Assembly: GCA_963555705.1 (NCBI GenBank) | Contig: OY743174.1 | Location: 54,210,234 to 54,274,233, forward strand | DNA from: Ligustrum vulgare | Lineage: Eukaryota > Streptophyta > Magnoliopsida > Lamiales > Oleaceae | DNA: 64,000 nucleotides | Direction of reading: 5' to 3' | Part shown: positions 24,969-36,739 of the stretch, piece by piece | Numbering within the stretch: position 1 is the first letter of the stretch | Layout of the letters: the number at the start of each line of letters is the position of its first letter | Notes under the pieces: generated by a model | The model's input: only the letters and a program-made list of their open reading frames with translations | What the model was told of the DNA's origin: nothing | The model's database searches: none | Position numbers and translations under genes: made by a program

Positions 24969-26029
24969 TTATTGATAATAGTGACGAAGGTGATTCATGT
25001 TCCAAGGATTACACAAAGGTACCCCAGATAGGTTTTCGATCATGTACGTACCGGGTACCACCTTGACGGTGACTTTATAAAGGCCTTCCCAATTAGGACC
25101 TAAAGTCCCTACTCCTGTATCTTGAGTAGAGAGAAGGACATTTTTAAGGACTAAATCCCCAATGTTAAAGTGCCGGCCCTTTACTCTTTTGTTGTAGTAG
25201 CGGGCCATTTTTTCCTGGTATTTGGCCATTACTATTTGAGAGTCACTCCGTTTTCCAGGAGGAAATCCAAGTTTGTCCTTTGTGCTTCTTATTTTCCTGC
25301 CTCGTCATAATGGATTTGACGAAGAGAAGGCACCCCAATTTCAACTGGACATACCGCCTCGGATCCATATGCCAGGGAGAAAGGCGTTTCACCGGTGGCA
25401 GTGTGCGAGGTGGTCCGAAGTGCCCATAATACTTGTGGGAGTTCATCTACCCATGAGCCTTTTTTGGATTCCAACTTCCTCTTTAGGGTGTTTTTTATGG
25501 TCTTGTTCACGGCTTCTACCTTCCCATTAGCTTGTGGATGATGCAGAGACGAGAATAATTTCTTAATTCCCAAATCGTCACACAATTCATCAATACTTCT
25601 GTTTTTGAACTATTTTGCATTATCACTAACCAACGAGTGCGGTATTCCAAATCTGCATATAATATTCTTCCAGATGAACTTGGTGGTGTTGGCCTCGGTA
25701 ATCCTCATCAGGGGTTCCACCTCAACCCACTTGGTGAAGTAGTCAATTGCAACTATTGCAAAACAATTGTTACCAGCACCTCTAGGCATAGGACCAATAA
25801 TATCAATCCCCCACTTCACGAAAGACCAAGGGCTAGTTACCACAGTCAATTTGTGATGCGGCTGATGCGGTATGGTTGCATGCCTCTAGCATTTATTGCA
25901 CTTTCGGACGAAGTCATGAGAGTCCTTTCGCATAGTTGGACAAAAATATCCATGTTTGAGGGCTTTCCGAGCCAGTGATAATGCCCTAGCGTGATTTCCA
26001 CATATGCCCTCATGAATTTCTTTCATTAT
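24969..26029 (-). pseudogene. Tat integrase
   Basis: Inserts element DNA into the chromosome. Core domain: WGIDIIGPMPRG (first Asp), LVSDNAK (second Asp), HHPQANGKVEAVN (Glu), so the D-D-E triad is readable. The C-terminal part at 24969-25229 (NIGDLVLKN, GPNWEGLYKV, MNHLRHYY) is the usual Tat ending. An upstream zinc-binding H2C2 region (C-N-K-C near 25900) precedes the core. Breaks: an in-frame TAG right after DNAK (about 25610), where the family has Gln, and a frame change between 25243 and 25290. Not functional as it stands. Confidence 0.85.
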
Positions 26030-27136
26030 TTATTGTCCTTCCTCCGGCCCAACACATCGCAACAGAGGAGAGGTGTAGCTCCGTTTATAAAGCAGATCAT
26101 CCAAGAGTACAAAATTTGCAGCATATCTTTGAAATCTCCGAGCTGCTTCCGGCTCGTCTGGTATTGTTTGATGTTTCAAGTATGCCAGTATAGGACTCAT
26201 CCAAGATCCTTCTTCTTCTATTGCCAAAATTTTCGTTCCTGGTTCAATGGAAGAAGTCGGCAAATGCTCAATTGGAACCATATTGTGGAGCTTGGAATCA
26301 TTACTGCTTGTTAGTTTAAATAAAGTATCTGCATTGGAATTCTCGGTTCTGGGAATACGATGTAACTCCATTTTTCCGAAGTGCACGGCTAAATCTTTCA
26401 CTTTCTTCAAGTAAGCAACCATGGCCGACTCTTTGGCAGAAAACTGTCCGTTAAACTGGCTTACAACAAGCTGCGAGTCACTATTTGCCACTACAGACTT
26501 AATCTTTAAAGCTTTCGCAAGCCTTAGTCCAGCTAAGAGGGCCTCGTACTCTGCAATGTTGTTTGAGACTTTAAAGCCAAAGCGGATCGCACTGTGCAGT
26601 TTGTATCCTTCTGGACTCATTAGTAGTATCCCCGTCCCGGATCTTCCTTTAGTCGAGGACCCGTCAACGAACAATTTCCACTCACGGCTATCCTCCGAGT
26701 TATCAATCATCTCCACCTCGGGCGGATGCGTGAATTCAACTATAAAATCTGCTAATGCTTGACCCTTTGTAGCTGTCCGAGGCTCATAATGCAAGTCGTA
26801 CTGGCTGATTTCTATTGCCCATTTCATTAACCTCCAGGATACGTCTGGTTTCTGCAATACTTGCCTCATAGGAAATTTTGTGAGAACATGTATGGAGTGC
26901 GACTGAAAGTAGGGGCGGAGTTTGCGAGCTGTTGTAATCAACGAGAGAGCAAGTTTTTCCATATCTGGGTAACGTGTTTCTACATCCAGCATGGCTTTGC
27001 TTACATAATACACTGGGAACTGATTCCCATCCTCCTCTCTGACCAATACTGAGCTAACAGCCTCTTTTGACACGGCCAAATACAAATAGAGTGGCTCGCC
27101 AGCCTTCGGTTTTGATAGTAATGGGGCCTGTCCCAA
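26030..27136 (-). pseudogene. Tat RNase H (gypsy-type) plus archaeal-type RNase H
   Basis: A 368-codon open stretch. The first part is the gypsy RNase H (YYVSKAMLDVETRYPDMEKLAL, seen as blocks). The second begins WKLFVDGSSTKGRSGTGI and has EYEALLAGLRLA and NSDSQLVVSQ, the pattern of the archaeal-type RNase H acquired by the Tat lineage. A linker to integrase follows (YKRSYTSPLLRCV). This reading frame is intact, but it is out of frame with the RT upstream. Confidence 0.88.
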
Positions 27137-27164
27137 GGATGCTTTCAGGTCGACAAAAGCTTGC

Positions 27165-28439
27165 TCACATTCCAGTGTCCATTGGAATTCGCTTCCCTCC
27201 CTTCAAGATCTTAAAAAATCGCAAGCATTTTTCAGTGGACTTAGAAACGAATCGATTTAAAGTCACGATACTTCCCGTCAAGCTTTGCACTTCTTTTGGG
27301 CTCCGAGGAGGTCGCATGTTCAGCAAAGCTTTGATTTTATCGAGATTGGCTTCAATCCCTCTCCTGTTCACCATGAATCCAAGAAATTTTTCGGACGCTA
27401 CCCCAAAAGCGCATTTCGCTGGGTTGATTTTCATTCGATATTTCCTCAAAACATCGAAGGCCTCTGACAAATGGCAGATATGCTCTGTGGCGACCATACT
27501 TTTGACCGGAATGTCATCGACATATACTTCCATGGTGTTTCCCAATTGTTCCGAAAACATACGATTTACCAACCTTTGATAGGTGGCTCCAACATTTTTT
27601 AAGCCAAATGGCATGGCTTTGTAACAATAGAGTCCCCTATCCATAATAAACGAGGTGTGCTCCTCATCCGATTCATGCATGGGGATTTGATTATATCCGA
27701 AGTATGCATCCATAAAGCTCAACATCTCATGTCCCGCTGTAGAGTCGACTAATTGATCAATCCGAGGCAGGGGGAAATTGTATTTAGGGCATTCCTGGTT
27801 TAAATTCGAGAAATCAATACACACTCTCAGTTTCGGGACCAAAACAGGGTTTGATACCCACTTCGAATACCGGGACTCTCTGATAAATCCATTTTTCAAT
27901 AGCTTCATCACCTCTTCTTTCAAGGCCTTGTATTTATCAGAACTCATCGGTCTTCTCTTTTTCATGTGCCCAGGGCTTCTTGGATCAAGCTGGAGTCTAT
28001 GACAGGCCACTTTAGGATCAATTCCAATCATGTCATCATGTTTCCATGCAAATACGTCGAGGTTCTTAAGTAAGAAGCTTCTTAGTTGATCTTTGTATTC
28101 AACCGGCAAATCTAATCCAATCTGCAACTCCTTGATTGGATCAAGTGGATCAACACCAAAGCATTCTAGCCTTTCCGCTGGGGTAGGGCAATTGTCTCCG
28201 GCCATTCTTGGGTCTAGATCTGCTAGATCCTCTTTTGGCGTCATTGTAACATCTTCACTTTCTGAGGGCCCTCCACCTAGTCTTTCAGGGTCTGGAGCAG
28301 CCTCGGCCATTTCCACATCACTGATCATGTTCAAGCTCCGGTCTTGAAATTTTCGAATAGCGTTTGTGTAACAGGCCGGTGATTCAGTTTGGATCCCCCT
28401 TACAGTTGCTATACCATGCTCGTGGGGAATTTCATGCAA
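27165..28439 (-). pseudogene. Tat reverse transcriptase
   Basis: Copies element RNA into DNA. Seen in order: FAWKHDDMIGIDP and HRLQLDP (start of pol RT), NPVLVPKLRVCIDFSNLN, FPLPRIDQLVD, FMDAYFGYNQI, MPFGLKNVGATYQ, the catalytic box YVDDIPVKS and FLGFMVNRRGIEAN. The stretch NPVLVPKLRVCID is shorter than usual, so a few residues are missing before RVCID. A frameshift near 27175-27195 separates it from RNase H; the expected QWTLECEQAF sits in another frame there. Confidence 0.9.
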
Positions 28440-28720
28440 ATGTATTTCGTATGGGTTGCAGCCCCCAAGTCAATGAGACTCAGCCTTCCAATTGAGCCAT
28501 GATAAGAGGAGATTTTGTCTACAATCAAGAATTCCATGGGGATTCTGGAAAAAGTTGGTGCTTGCTCCACCTCAGTCATAAGGGTTATGGGCCCTCTGGG
28601 AGTTATGTTATCCCCAGTGAATCCGTATATTGGATCTGGGACTGGAATGAGTGGGGTGCTAATCCCCATCTTATAAAAAGTTACTCAATCAATCACGTTT
28701 ACCGATGAACTATCATCCGT
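28409..28720 (-). pseudogene. Tat protease region
   Basis: The minus strand reads D-D-S-S-S-V-N-V-I-D, the position of the retropepsin DSG-like active site in Tat elements, followed by a stop (near 28687) and then MGISTPLIPVPDPIYGFTG, the usual downstream flap region. The protease frame overlaps and shifts relative to RT near 28430. Degraded. Confidence 0.7.
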
Positions 28721-28742
28721 GACAATCCATTCCGAGCTACCA

Positions 28743-29402
28743 CTACCCGGATAACCAACGCGTCATTATGCGGGAAATGCACCCCAATAGCATCATCCTG
28801 GGTAAATGTGATAGATCCCGTCCGAGGCATCCCAGCAGGATGTGATAATTCACGGTGGCGGGCTGCTTGGCCTCTCTGATATACCGCTTCTGAGAGTTAT
28901 TTTTGCTTCCACCTGGATGGGGGCCTCCCAATATTGTGTCTATTTCTCGAATTGGCGGATCATTTGTAGGCATAGGTGGTTCTCTCGTATCTTTAGCATG
29001 TTCCGGGGAGTTATCCTGACCTTTGCGCCTGTCTCTTTGACGACCGTCAATCCTTTCTTTTGTTGGGTTCTTCCATGGGGCTCGCCTATCAGCTAGGTTA
29101 AACTTATGGTTTCCTGGCTTTTGTGTTTTTCCTTTTTCAGGAGAGAAATCGCTTCCCCTTCTTCCGTGTGCCTTTTGGTCCGCTAACATGTGGATTTCCC
29201 TACAATCTTCCGTTGCGTGGCCATAATACCTGTGGTAGGCGCAGTAAGCCCCAATCATAGGCTGCTTTCCACTTCGGCTACCTTCCATTCTTCCTTGAGA
29301 TGTGGGGGGATTCGAAGAGGGAGCGTTGGAGTGCAAGTTGGGGGTAGCTTCCGTGATCTCTGCTGCATAACTGGACCCGGTTCCCGGAAATGGACGTGGC
29401 AC
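28743..29402 (-). pseudogene. Tat gag C-terminal part (nucleocapsid zinc finger)
   Basis: Contains CAYHRYYGHATEDC, a gag zinc knuckle with His in place of the second Cys, as is typical of Tat, followed by a Lys/Arg/Asp-rich low-complexity segment. It is in a different frame from the capsid part upstream, which shows an indel near 29400. Confidence 0.75.
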
Positions 29403-29521
29403 TCCACTCTCCCTTGAGGATGGTTGTCTCTGGCCCTAGCCATCTCTTCTGAGACAATCTCTTCATTCATCAGATCTACTAGGGCATTGTGGTCCCTCGA
29501 ATTTCTGCTTCGGACATCCCT

Positions 29522-30613
29522 CTAAAACATGCTCGTCATGTCTAGGCCCCCCTTCAATGCAGAAAACATCTCTGCCTCGGTGATGTTCTCACAAATGTGC
29601 ATCTCTTCAGTAAACCGAGCAAGGTGGCTTTTTAAAGATTCCTCCCTTCCTTGTCGTAAGTCTTGAAGACGCTGGAGTGGAAGCTGGCCAGGCCTGGAGG
29701 AGACAAAGCCATTTTTGAAGGCTGTCTTCAAATCTCTCCAACTGTGGATGCTACCAGAAGGGAGTTTTTTATACCATCGTATTGCACTTCCCTCAAGGGT
29801 TAAAGCGAAGGTTGTGCACTTCAGTACCGGAGTGGCTCCGGCTATTTCCAAGCTAGCGCGATAGTTTAACAGGTGATCATCAGGGTCACCTCGGCCACAA
29901 TACTTTGTTATTTATGGCATTTTAAAGTCATGGGGCACCGGGCACTTTTGGATGCCCTCCGTAAAGGGGCTTATTTCATCTTCATCATCCAGCTCGTATT
30001 ATGGTAATTCACTGTTCTCGTCATCGTCGGAGTGCATCGGGTCATGGTACTGGTCGTAGGGCGGTTGAGGGTAGTCCTTCCTTCGTGGTGGCAAAACTCG
30101 GCCGTAGTTTGGCCTTTCAAAGGTCGGAAGGCCATCAAGAGATTTGGTCCGAGCTGCTTCCGCCCTTCTTTCCCGCCTATTCCTAGGCTCATGTGTAGGG
30201 CTCAATATTTCCGCTCCTGTATCATACCGGTTTCTATGCATTTGGCTCCGTGACAGGGCTTCTTCAGCCCGTCGCTCCCGCCTATTTCTAGGCTCAGGTG
30301 CATTGTTCCGACCTTGGTCAGCTCGCCCCCCTCGCTTGCCCCTGAATAGCCCTCCTATTCGGCTAAAAACACTGCTAGATTTTGAGGGCAAAGCCTCGCT
30401 GTGGTTAATTGAGGGTTGACCTTGTTCTCTTGGTACTTCATGCACCAGACCTTCTTTGTAGAGAGGAACAGACTCCACCTTGTCATATGCCTGCGGATCT
30501 TGATAGTAGTAAGAGGCAGTAGCCGCATCAGATGGTGAGTAATGTAGCTGCGAGTATTGTGGGGGCATTACGGGTTCATTTATAACATACCGTCTAGCCA
30601 TATAGGCATTCAT
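29522..30613 (-). pseudogene. Tat gag (capsid)
   Basis: A Pro/Gln/Tyr-rich N-terminus, a repeated EPRNRRERRAE motif (two copies), then the retrotransposon gag core: EGSAIRWYKKLP, SWRDLKTAF and LPLQRLQDLRQG. One reading frame with in-frame TAA near 29999 and near 29913 and a stop at 29522; the frame then continues to about 29255. Start at 30613 is provisional because the frame opens upstream. Confidence 0.82.
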
Positions 30614-30869
30614 CGCAGCAGTTTATTCTATTTGCTGTTTCTGCATTTCCAACATCTGGGCCGCCACGCGAGTCATATCTCGCAGCATACGGCGATTTCG
30701 GTGTCGACGTGGAGAGTTAGGTTGGGTCACCCCCTCATTTGTGTTCTCACGACGCCTCTGGGGAGCCTATTCCTCGCTGTGTTGGTCATTTCTACTCCTA
30801 CGAGGGTTAACATCATCGTCACTTTCATTCATGTTCAAAGCAGTTTCTTGGTTCTACCTTTTCTTTCAA

Positions 30870-31110
30870 AGATAGGTGAACTTTTATCTCAAAGCTCTAA
30901 GCCTTTTTCAAGATTATTAAACTTATATTCCAAAGTTTCACGCCTTTCTCAAGGTTAATAAACTTACATTTCAAAGTTTCACGCCTTTTTCAAGGTTAAT
31001 AAACTTATGTTCCAAAGTTTCACGTCTTTCTCAAGGTTAATAAACTTATGTTTCAAAGTTTCACGCCTTTCTCAAGGTTCATAAACTTATGTTTCAAAGT
31101 TCTTGTAGTT
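30870..31110 (-). repeat. 41-bp tandem repeat in the Tat leader
   Basis: Five to six copies with period 41 bp. The aaggttaata block recurs at 30951, 30992, 31033 and 31074, with a diverged copy at 30910. They lie between the primer-binding site and gag, in the untranslated leader. Confidence 0.85.
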
Positions 31111-31215
31111 CTCCGTTCTTTTGCAAGAGGTTACTCGCCCTTTTTCAAAGTTTCTTCTTTTTTTTTTTTTTTTAGTGTAGCTTTTTACCGTGCGTTTTCG
31201 TGGTTAGCAGTATGG

Positions 31216-31234
31216 TTTCCCACAGACGGCGCCA
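31216..31234 (-). other. Primer-binding site of the Tat element
   Basis: Read on the minus strand, TGGCGCCGTCTGTGGGAA begins three bases after the CA end of the 5' LTR. This TGGCGCC start is the tRNA-binding signature of Tat and related gypsy elements and fixes the orientation. Confidence 0.85.
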
Positions 31235-31237
31235 AAA

Positions 31238-31919
31238 TGTTGACCAAAAAATCCAGCTGGACCTTGGACCAACACGTCTCAGCTCCTCCCTCTTGAACAC
31301 GCGGATCTCCTGCGCACTGTGACAAATAATCAGTTTGCAAAGGGGGCCGAGGTGGCTCCCTTTTGCACTCCGATGCCAAAGTTAGTACTCATTTCAAGCA
31401 AATATAAATTGAGTGCGGGAAATATAAGTGTATAAAAGAGAGAAATGTGAGTGAGAGTAAAATATTCAGTTAAGAGAGTGAAAATCCTAACCCCTTTTGG
31501 ATGAAAGGAGTGTCTTATTTATAGAGGAAGTTGTTGTTTTGGATTGCGACACGTGGCAGACTTTACACGTGTATTTACCCTAACTGTTGGAGAAGAGGAT
31601 CTTACTTTTTGACAGTAATCATTGCTACGTTTGGTAGGGGATGGGCGCCGTCACTTTTTGATAAAGGCGGTGTCATATCTCTGACTCCATCCATTGTCTC
31701 ATCACTCATCCGAGGTGTTACCATGGAGCACTCCGGCTAAACATAAAACACTTCGGCTAGACATAAACCAGTTCGGCTAAAGAAGTTCATGTGCTGTTCC
31801 ACCTCGGCAGTTGACCCAAGGTGATATCCTAAGCTTTAGACATGGGCCAAGGTCCATTGGGCCTCTATTGGGCCCTCGCTGGTGGTTCACTGTACTCTTT
31901 TTTGGGCTTGGTCTCAACA
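31238..31919 (-). repeat. 5' LTR of the Tat element (682 bp)
   Basis: TG at 31238 and CA at 31918-31919. It keeps the 96-bp segment missing from the other LTR. Minus-strand TATA box at 31515-31524 with G-boxes at 31550-31555 and 31566-31571 upstream. Confidence 0.9.
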
Positions 31920-32494
31920 TGTGCAATTGTAAAAAATGAGCTTTAAATAATGTTTGGTTGAGAATGAACATTGAAAAAAATTATTTTTGGAGAATGACTT
32001 TTATACGAATAAGTGATAAAGTTTTATATCTTGTGGGTTAAGCCTTCATTTATAAATTGAGATGTATAGGTGATTTATTTATTTATTATTATTTTTTTGT
32101 ATATAAAGTTAATTATATTTGTAATATTCATTCAATAAAATTTAATTAAAATTTGTATTTCATATTATTTCATTTTACAATTTGAAAATTATAAATATTT
32201 CAACTTTTAGAAATCAAATAACTGTAAGTTCAACTTTAGTCATCAAATCAAAATTATAAAGTATAGAATAAGTCACATGTCAATATCTTGCATAGTCTAA
32301 TAAACTAAGAAAACCAGAGAATGAATAATTAGCTATTAAAAAAAATATGCAAGTCGTAATTTTATGTTTTACATTTCTTGGTATTTTTCATTATATATGA
32401 ATGCACAATTTATGTCAGACATTGTATTTTTACAACTTATTCATAAATATTTTTCAATTATATCTTCCGTGCATCGCACATGTACGATTACTAG

Positions 32495-32567
32495 TCTCCT
32501 ACTATATAAAAGGAGAAGTGCAGTTAAAAAAACTCCCCTCGTGATTTCCCGCCCATAGTTTTTTAAA

Positions 32568-32641
<74 letters not shown>

Positions 32642-33656
32642 GTAATTGGGCTGCAAGCCTTTTGGCTGGAAGCATTTCAAAAAAAAAAAAAAGGCGGCTG
32701 TCAACTGACAACTGCATTTACTTTCTTTCTTTTTCTTTTTTTTTTAATATTTGAGTGCTCGATAAATTTGAAAAAATAATTTATAGACATTTTTATAAAT
32801 CACAAATTTTCTCAAATAGACCTGTTTGTAAAAAAAATTGTATTTAAAAATATTTATTTATTTTTGCGATGTAAGATGTATTATTGAAAAATGGAGAAAA
32901 AAATATGTGTGGTTAAAAAGAATTTGGGGAATTGTGATAAAAATATTTTATTTGGATTTGCCAAATAGAGGCTAAAATTTTATACAACACACATTTATAA
33001 TTATTATGCTAAATTTTTGATTGATTGTTAAAATTTTTTACAACCCACATTTATAATTACTTTGATATTTACTATCTAAATAAGTTTTAAATAATTTGGA
33101 TTGATTATGTTGTTTTACAAATTTTAATAATTACGGTAATAGAATAAATTATAATAATTATGAGTATAATTAATAAACTGATAGTTAAAAAAATAATAAA
33201 ATTCAACTGTGAACAAAAAATTAAAATTGAATAAACAGAAATGAATTTAATTTAAATAAAAAAAATTCTATTTTATTTTATTTTATAAAAGAAAAAAGAA
33301 TCTAATTTAATACTAAAATATTAAAATTTTTGTTCTATATTTTGTATTGTTTAACTTTGTGCGTACATTATTTTATTTATTATATGTGGTTGAAAATAAA
33401 TTTGAAAAAAATGTTGTTTTGAATAATGAGTATCGTTAAATAATATTGTTATTGTTATTTGTATATTTTTATTATGATTATGAGATGCAAATAACCATCA
33501 TTTATTATTTAAATAAATATGTAAATTGACTTTTACTATTCAAAGAAGTTATTATAATTTGAATTAGTTATACTGTTTGTAAATTTTTAACAGTTATTGT
33601 AATGTAATATCATTTTTTATATTTAATATCGTACATCGCACAGGAGGAAAATCTAG
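32495..33656 (+). mobile_element. Nonautonomous Helitron E
   Basis: Starts TCTCCTACTATATAAAAGG immediately after the CTAG end of Helitron D. 3' end has cgtacatcgcacagg and CTAG at 33653-33656, then T. 1162 bp, no coding sequence; it carries a (TA)n tract. Confidence 0.65.
32571..32637. repeat. (TA)n microsatellite
   Basis: About 33 TA units inside Helitron E. The minus-strand ORF at 32441-32704 runs through it and is not a gene. Confidence 0.9.
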
Positions 33657-33663
33657 TCTAATA

Positions 33664-34624
33664 TCTATATAAAAGTAGAATAACCGTCATCAAAATACAC
33701 ATATAGTTTCTCATCAAAAAACTTTCTAAATTTGGAAATTTTTTGAGAAAAAATTGTATATTAATAACATCAAAATGCTATTTTTTCTATTTTATTATTA
33801 TTCTTTTAATAATTATTGTATTATTTTAAAATCGAAAAATATATAATATGTGTGTCAAATTAAAGATCACAGTGAGAAATTTAATGCAAGCTAACAAGTG
33901 ATAGCAAATTGTAAATATATTGTCCATAAAATAATTTCAAAAATTAAAGGTAAAATCTTTATTTTATATTTTATAATTTTCCTTAATATCTAATTCATTT
34001 TAAATTATATCATTTAAGTCCTATAATATTATTTATAATTAGTTAACTAAATTTATTTTAGTCGTAGATAAATAATTTCTGTTCTTTTTTTCTCATTGAA
34101 TTATAATAAATAACAACTATATGAATTTTTAAGGCAAATCCAATTAAGTTGGGTTAATTTTACAATCTTAAGATTTCTTCAATTCATTCATCAATTTCAC
34201 ATTATTTTTATTTATTTACTGATTCTGTTCATTTTTCTATTTTTCATTATAAATTTAAATAACTAAAATATATAAAAATATATTACATATTTTAATAATT
34301 AGTTCGTATAATTTCTATTAAATAATTAATCGATCAGTAAATAATTTCTGTTCTTTTTTTCTCATTGAATTATAATAAATAGCAACTATATGAATTTTTA
34401 AGGCAAATCCAATTAAATTGGGTTAATTTTACAATCTTAAGATTTCTTCAATTCATTCATCAATTTCACATTATTTTTATTTATTTACTGATTCTGTTCA
34501 TTTTTCTATTTTTCATTATAAATTTAAATAACTAAAATATATAAAAATATATTACATATTTTAATAATTAGTTCGTATAATTTCTATTAAATCATTAATC
34601 GATCAGTAATTTTTATTAAAATAA
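33664..34624 (+). mobile_element. Helitron F, 3' end missing, with a 269-bp tandem duplication
   Basis: 5' end A|TCTATATAAAAGTAGAATA at 33664, homologous to the starts of Helitrons A and D through gtgtgtcaaatt and gcaagctaacaagtgatag. Inside, 34069-34337 is repeated at 34338-34606 with about three differences. The element stops where an oppositely oriented Helitron end begins (34625), with no 3' hairpin of its own. Confidence 0.6.
34069..34606. repeat. Recent 269-bp direct tandem duplication
   Basis: Two adjacent units (34069-34337, 34338-34606) meet at cgatcagtaa. About three visible substitutions in 269 bp, so it is younger than the surrounding decayed DNA. Confidence 0.88.
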
Positions 34625-34655
34625 CTAGTTGTCTACCCGTGCGATGTACGGAATA
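34625..34655 (-). mobile_element. Helitron G 3' end, minus strand
   Basis: Read on the minus strand, TTCCGTACATCGCACGGG then CTAG (34625-34628) followed by T is a Helitron 3' end with its hairpin. The element extends to higher coordinates; I could not find its 5' TC end. Confidence 0.6.
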
Positions 34656-34734
34656 TATAAATTTTCAATTATAATTTTGAAAATATCTTAATTCAATCAT
34701 ATCAAATAAAAAACATAATTTCAATAAAAAATGT

Positions 34735-35470
34735 TATTAAATTTGAAACTTTAAAAAGACAAAACTATTCAAAATAAAAAATGCTACGTGAACACTAAGT
34801 ATACCGCGCTACTCAAGATTTGACACTCATTTAAATCTTTTATATAAATCTTTTTTGACTTTTATTTACGTTTTTCTCCGAAAATTTGTCCACCTCATCA
34901 CCTATTTCCCTTTAAATATTTTATAAATTTTTATTAACTATATTTTTTAATGTGTTGCTTACATATATTTTATTTAAAATCCAATATATTAATTAATATA
35001 TTTTATTTTTCCTTGTTTTTTAAAGATGCCAATTTTTGTTAAAATGATGAAATGATTAAGCCTCCATTTGGTAATAATGTTTGGTTTATAAACTTGTTTA
35101 TTTATGATTTTGAGGTAAAAAGTAGTGGTTGAAAATTAGAGAGAAATATGTGTAGTTAAAAAGTTGATAGAAAATAATTAATTATTTTTGTAACATGCGT
35201 ATTGAAGAGCCTCCTCATTTATTGACATATTAGGAAATAAAATTTCAATAATTTTATTTATTTATTTTCAAAATATATTAAATCATTTTTTTCATTTCTA
35301 ACTTAACAAATTTATATACCATATATTTATTTATTTTAAAATATATTAATCCAAGTTTTTCATTTTCAATGTAACACATTTACATAGATATGACATGACA
35401 TTTATTTATATTCAAATATATTAATCCAATTTTTTAATTTTCAACATAACACATGTTATTGAATTTGAAA

Positions 35471-35507
<37 letters not shown>

Positions 35508-36240
35508 AATCAAAATAAAAAATTCTCCACGTATACTCAGTGTACCGCGCAACTCAAAGTTTGTTACTTAATTAAATTTTTTATATAAATTTCTTTTGAC
35601 TTTTATTTACGCTTTTTTCTATAAATTTGCCTACCTTATCACCTATTTTCCTTTTAATATGTTATAATTTTTAATTAACTTTTTTTTTTAATATGTTGTT
35701 TACATATATTTTATCCAAAATCCAATATATTAATTAATATATTTTATTTTTCCTTATTTTTTAAACATACCAATTTTTGTCAAAATGATGAAATTATTAA
35801 ATTTTCTACCAATTTATCATTGGTGGTAAAAAGTTGATAGCAAATAATTAATTATTTTTGTAATATGCTTATTGAAGAACATACTCATTTATTGACATAT
35901 TAGGAAGTAAAACTTCAATGATTTTATTTATTTATTTTCAAAATATATTGATTCAAAATCTTCATTTCTAACTTACCAAATTTATATAACATGGATTTTT
36001 TTATTTTCAAATGTATTAATCCAAAATTTTCATTTTCATTTTACATAGATATGACATTTATTTATGTTCAAATATATTAATATAATTTTTTCATTTCATA
36101 CATAAAACATTTACATAGATATCACATTTATTTATGTTCAAATATATTAATCCAATTTTTTCATTTCCTACATAACACATTATTTATGTTCAAATATAGT
36201 AATATAATTTTTTTCATTTTCAATGTAATACATTTACCCA
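34735..36240. repeat. Diverged tandem duplication of about 720 bp with 70-bp subrepeats
   Basis: 34735-35455 and 35456 to about 36060 share long blocks in the same order (gaatttgaaactt, taccgcgc, atccaatatattaattaat, ttgacatattaggaa). The second copy begins with a poly(A) run (35471-35505). At 36046-36235, tagatatgacatttatttatg-type units of about 70 bp repeat three times. No coding sequence. Confidence 0.65.
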
Positions 36241-36408
36241 TAGTATATTTTTACAAATCTTACTAAATATGTAATAAATAATAATTTTTCCTACAAAAAT
36301 ATTTATCTTTTATTTATTTATTTTTTTATTATACATAAAAATAAAAATGAGGAGAGAGAGAGTTATTAAATGCAATTTTCCCTCCAAAATGACTTTCTCT
36401 CTTCACTT

Positions 36409-36409
36409 C

Positions 36410-36463
<54 letters not shown>
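36409..36463. repeat. (TAA)n microsatellite, then (AAAGAT)n
   Basis: About 18 TAA units followed by four aaagat units ending near 36495. Confidence 0.9.
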
Positions 36464-36467
<4 letters not shown>

Positions 36468-36739
36468 GAAAAGATAAAGATAAAGATAAAGATAATGTAA
36501 CAATATGAATAAAGAAATTGTCATTATGAAGGAAGAAGAATCAATTAATGTAACAATATTTATTAAAACTAATGATTATTTTTTTAGAAAAACACTTGAA
36601 ATTAATAATTAATGCTTAAAAAATCAAATTATACCAAAAAAGTCTACCCTACTCTTTTTGGGAAGAATATAATGAAGAACAATATATAAAATTTTTTTTC
36701 CTATTTTATAATGATATTTACAGTAAAATCATTTCATAT

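Larger units (their letters stand above)
19969..31919 (-). mobile_element. Tat-lineage Ty3/gypsy LTR retrotransposon, decayed
   Basis: Both LTRs are present (5' LTR 31238-31919, 3' LTR 19969-20554, with TGTTG...CAACA ends). A primer-binding site TGGCGCC follows the 5' LTR. Order on the minus strand: gag, protease, RT, RNase H, archaeal-type RNase H, integrase, then an antisense ORF before the 3' LTR. The second RNase H and the antisense extra ORF are known features of the Tat lineage. Every coding part has stops or frameshifts. The candidate target duplication is imperfect (TGTGA at 19964-19968, TGTGC at 31920-31924). The LTRs show about 16 differences in their first 220 bases, so the insertion is not recent. 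Confidence 0.9.
19288..32494 (+). mobile_element. Helitron D, split by a Tat retrotransposon
   Basis: Starts TCTATATAATAACAAG at 19288, one base after the CTAG end of the preceding Helitron. It is homologous to Helitron A through atttaacatgcacaaaaata (near 19950). It is interrupted at 19969-31919 by the Tat element and resumes at 31920 with gtgcaattgtaaaaaatgag, homologous to Helitron A near 14443. The 3' hairpin region (ccgtgcatcgcacatg) and CTAG lie at 32467-32494. Net Helitron length is about 1.26 kb. No Helitron coding sequence. Confidence 0.72.
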
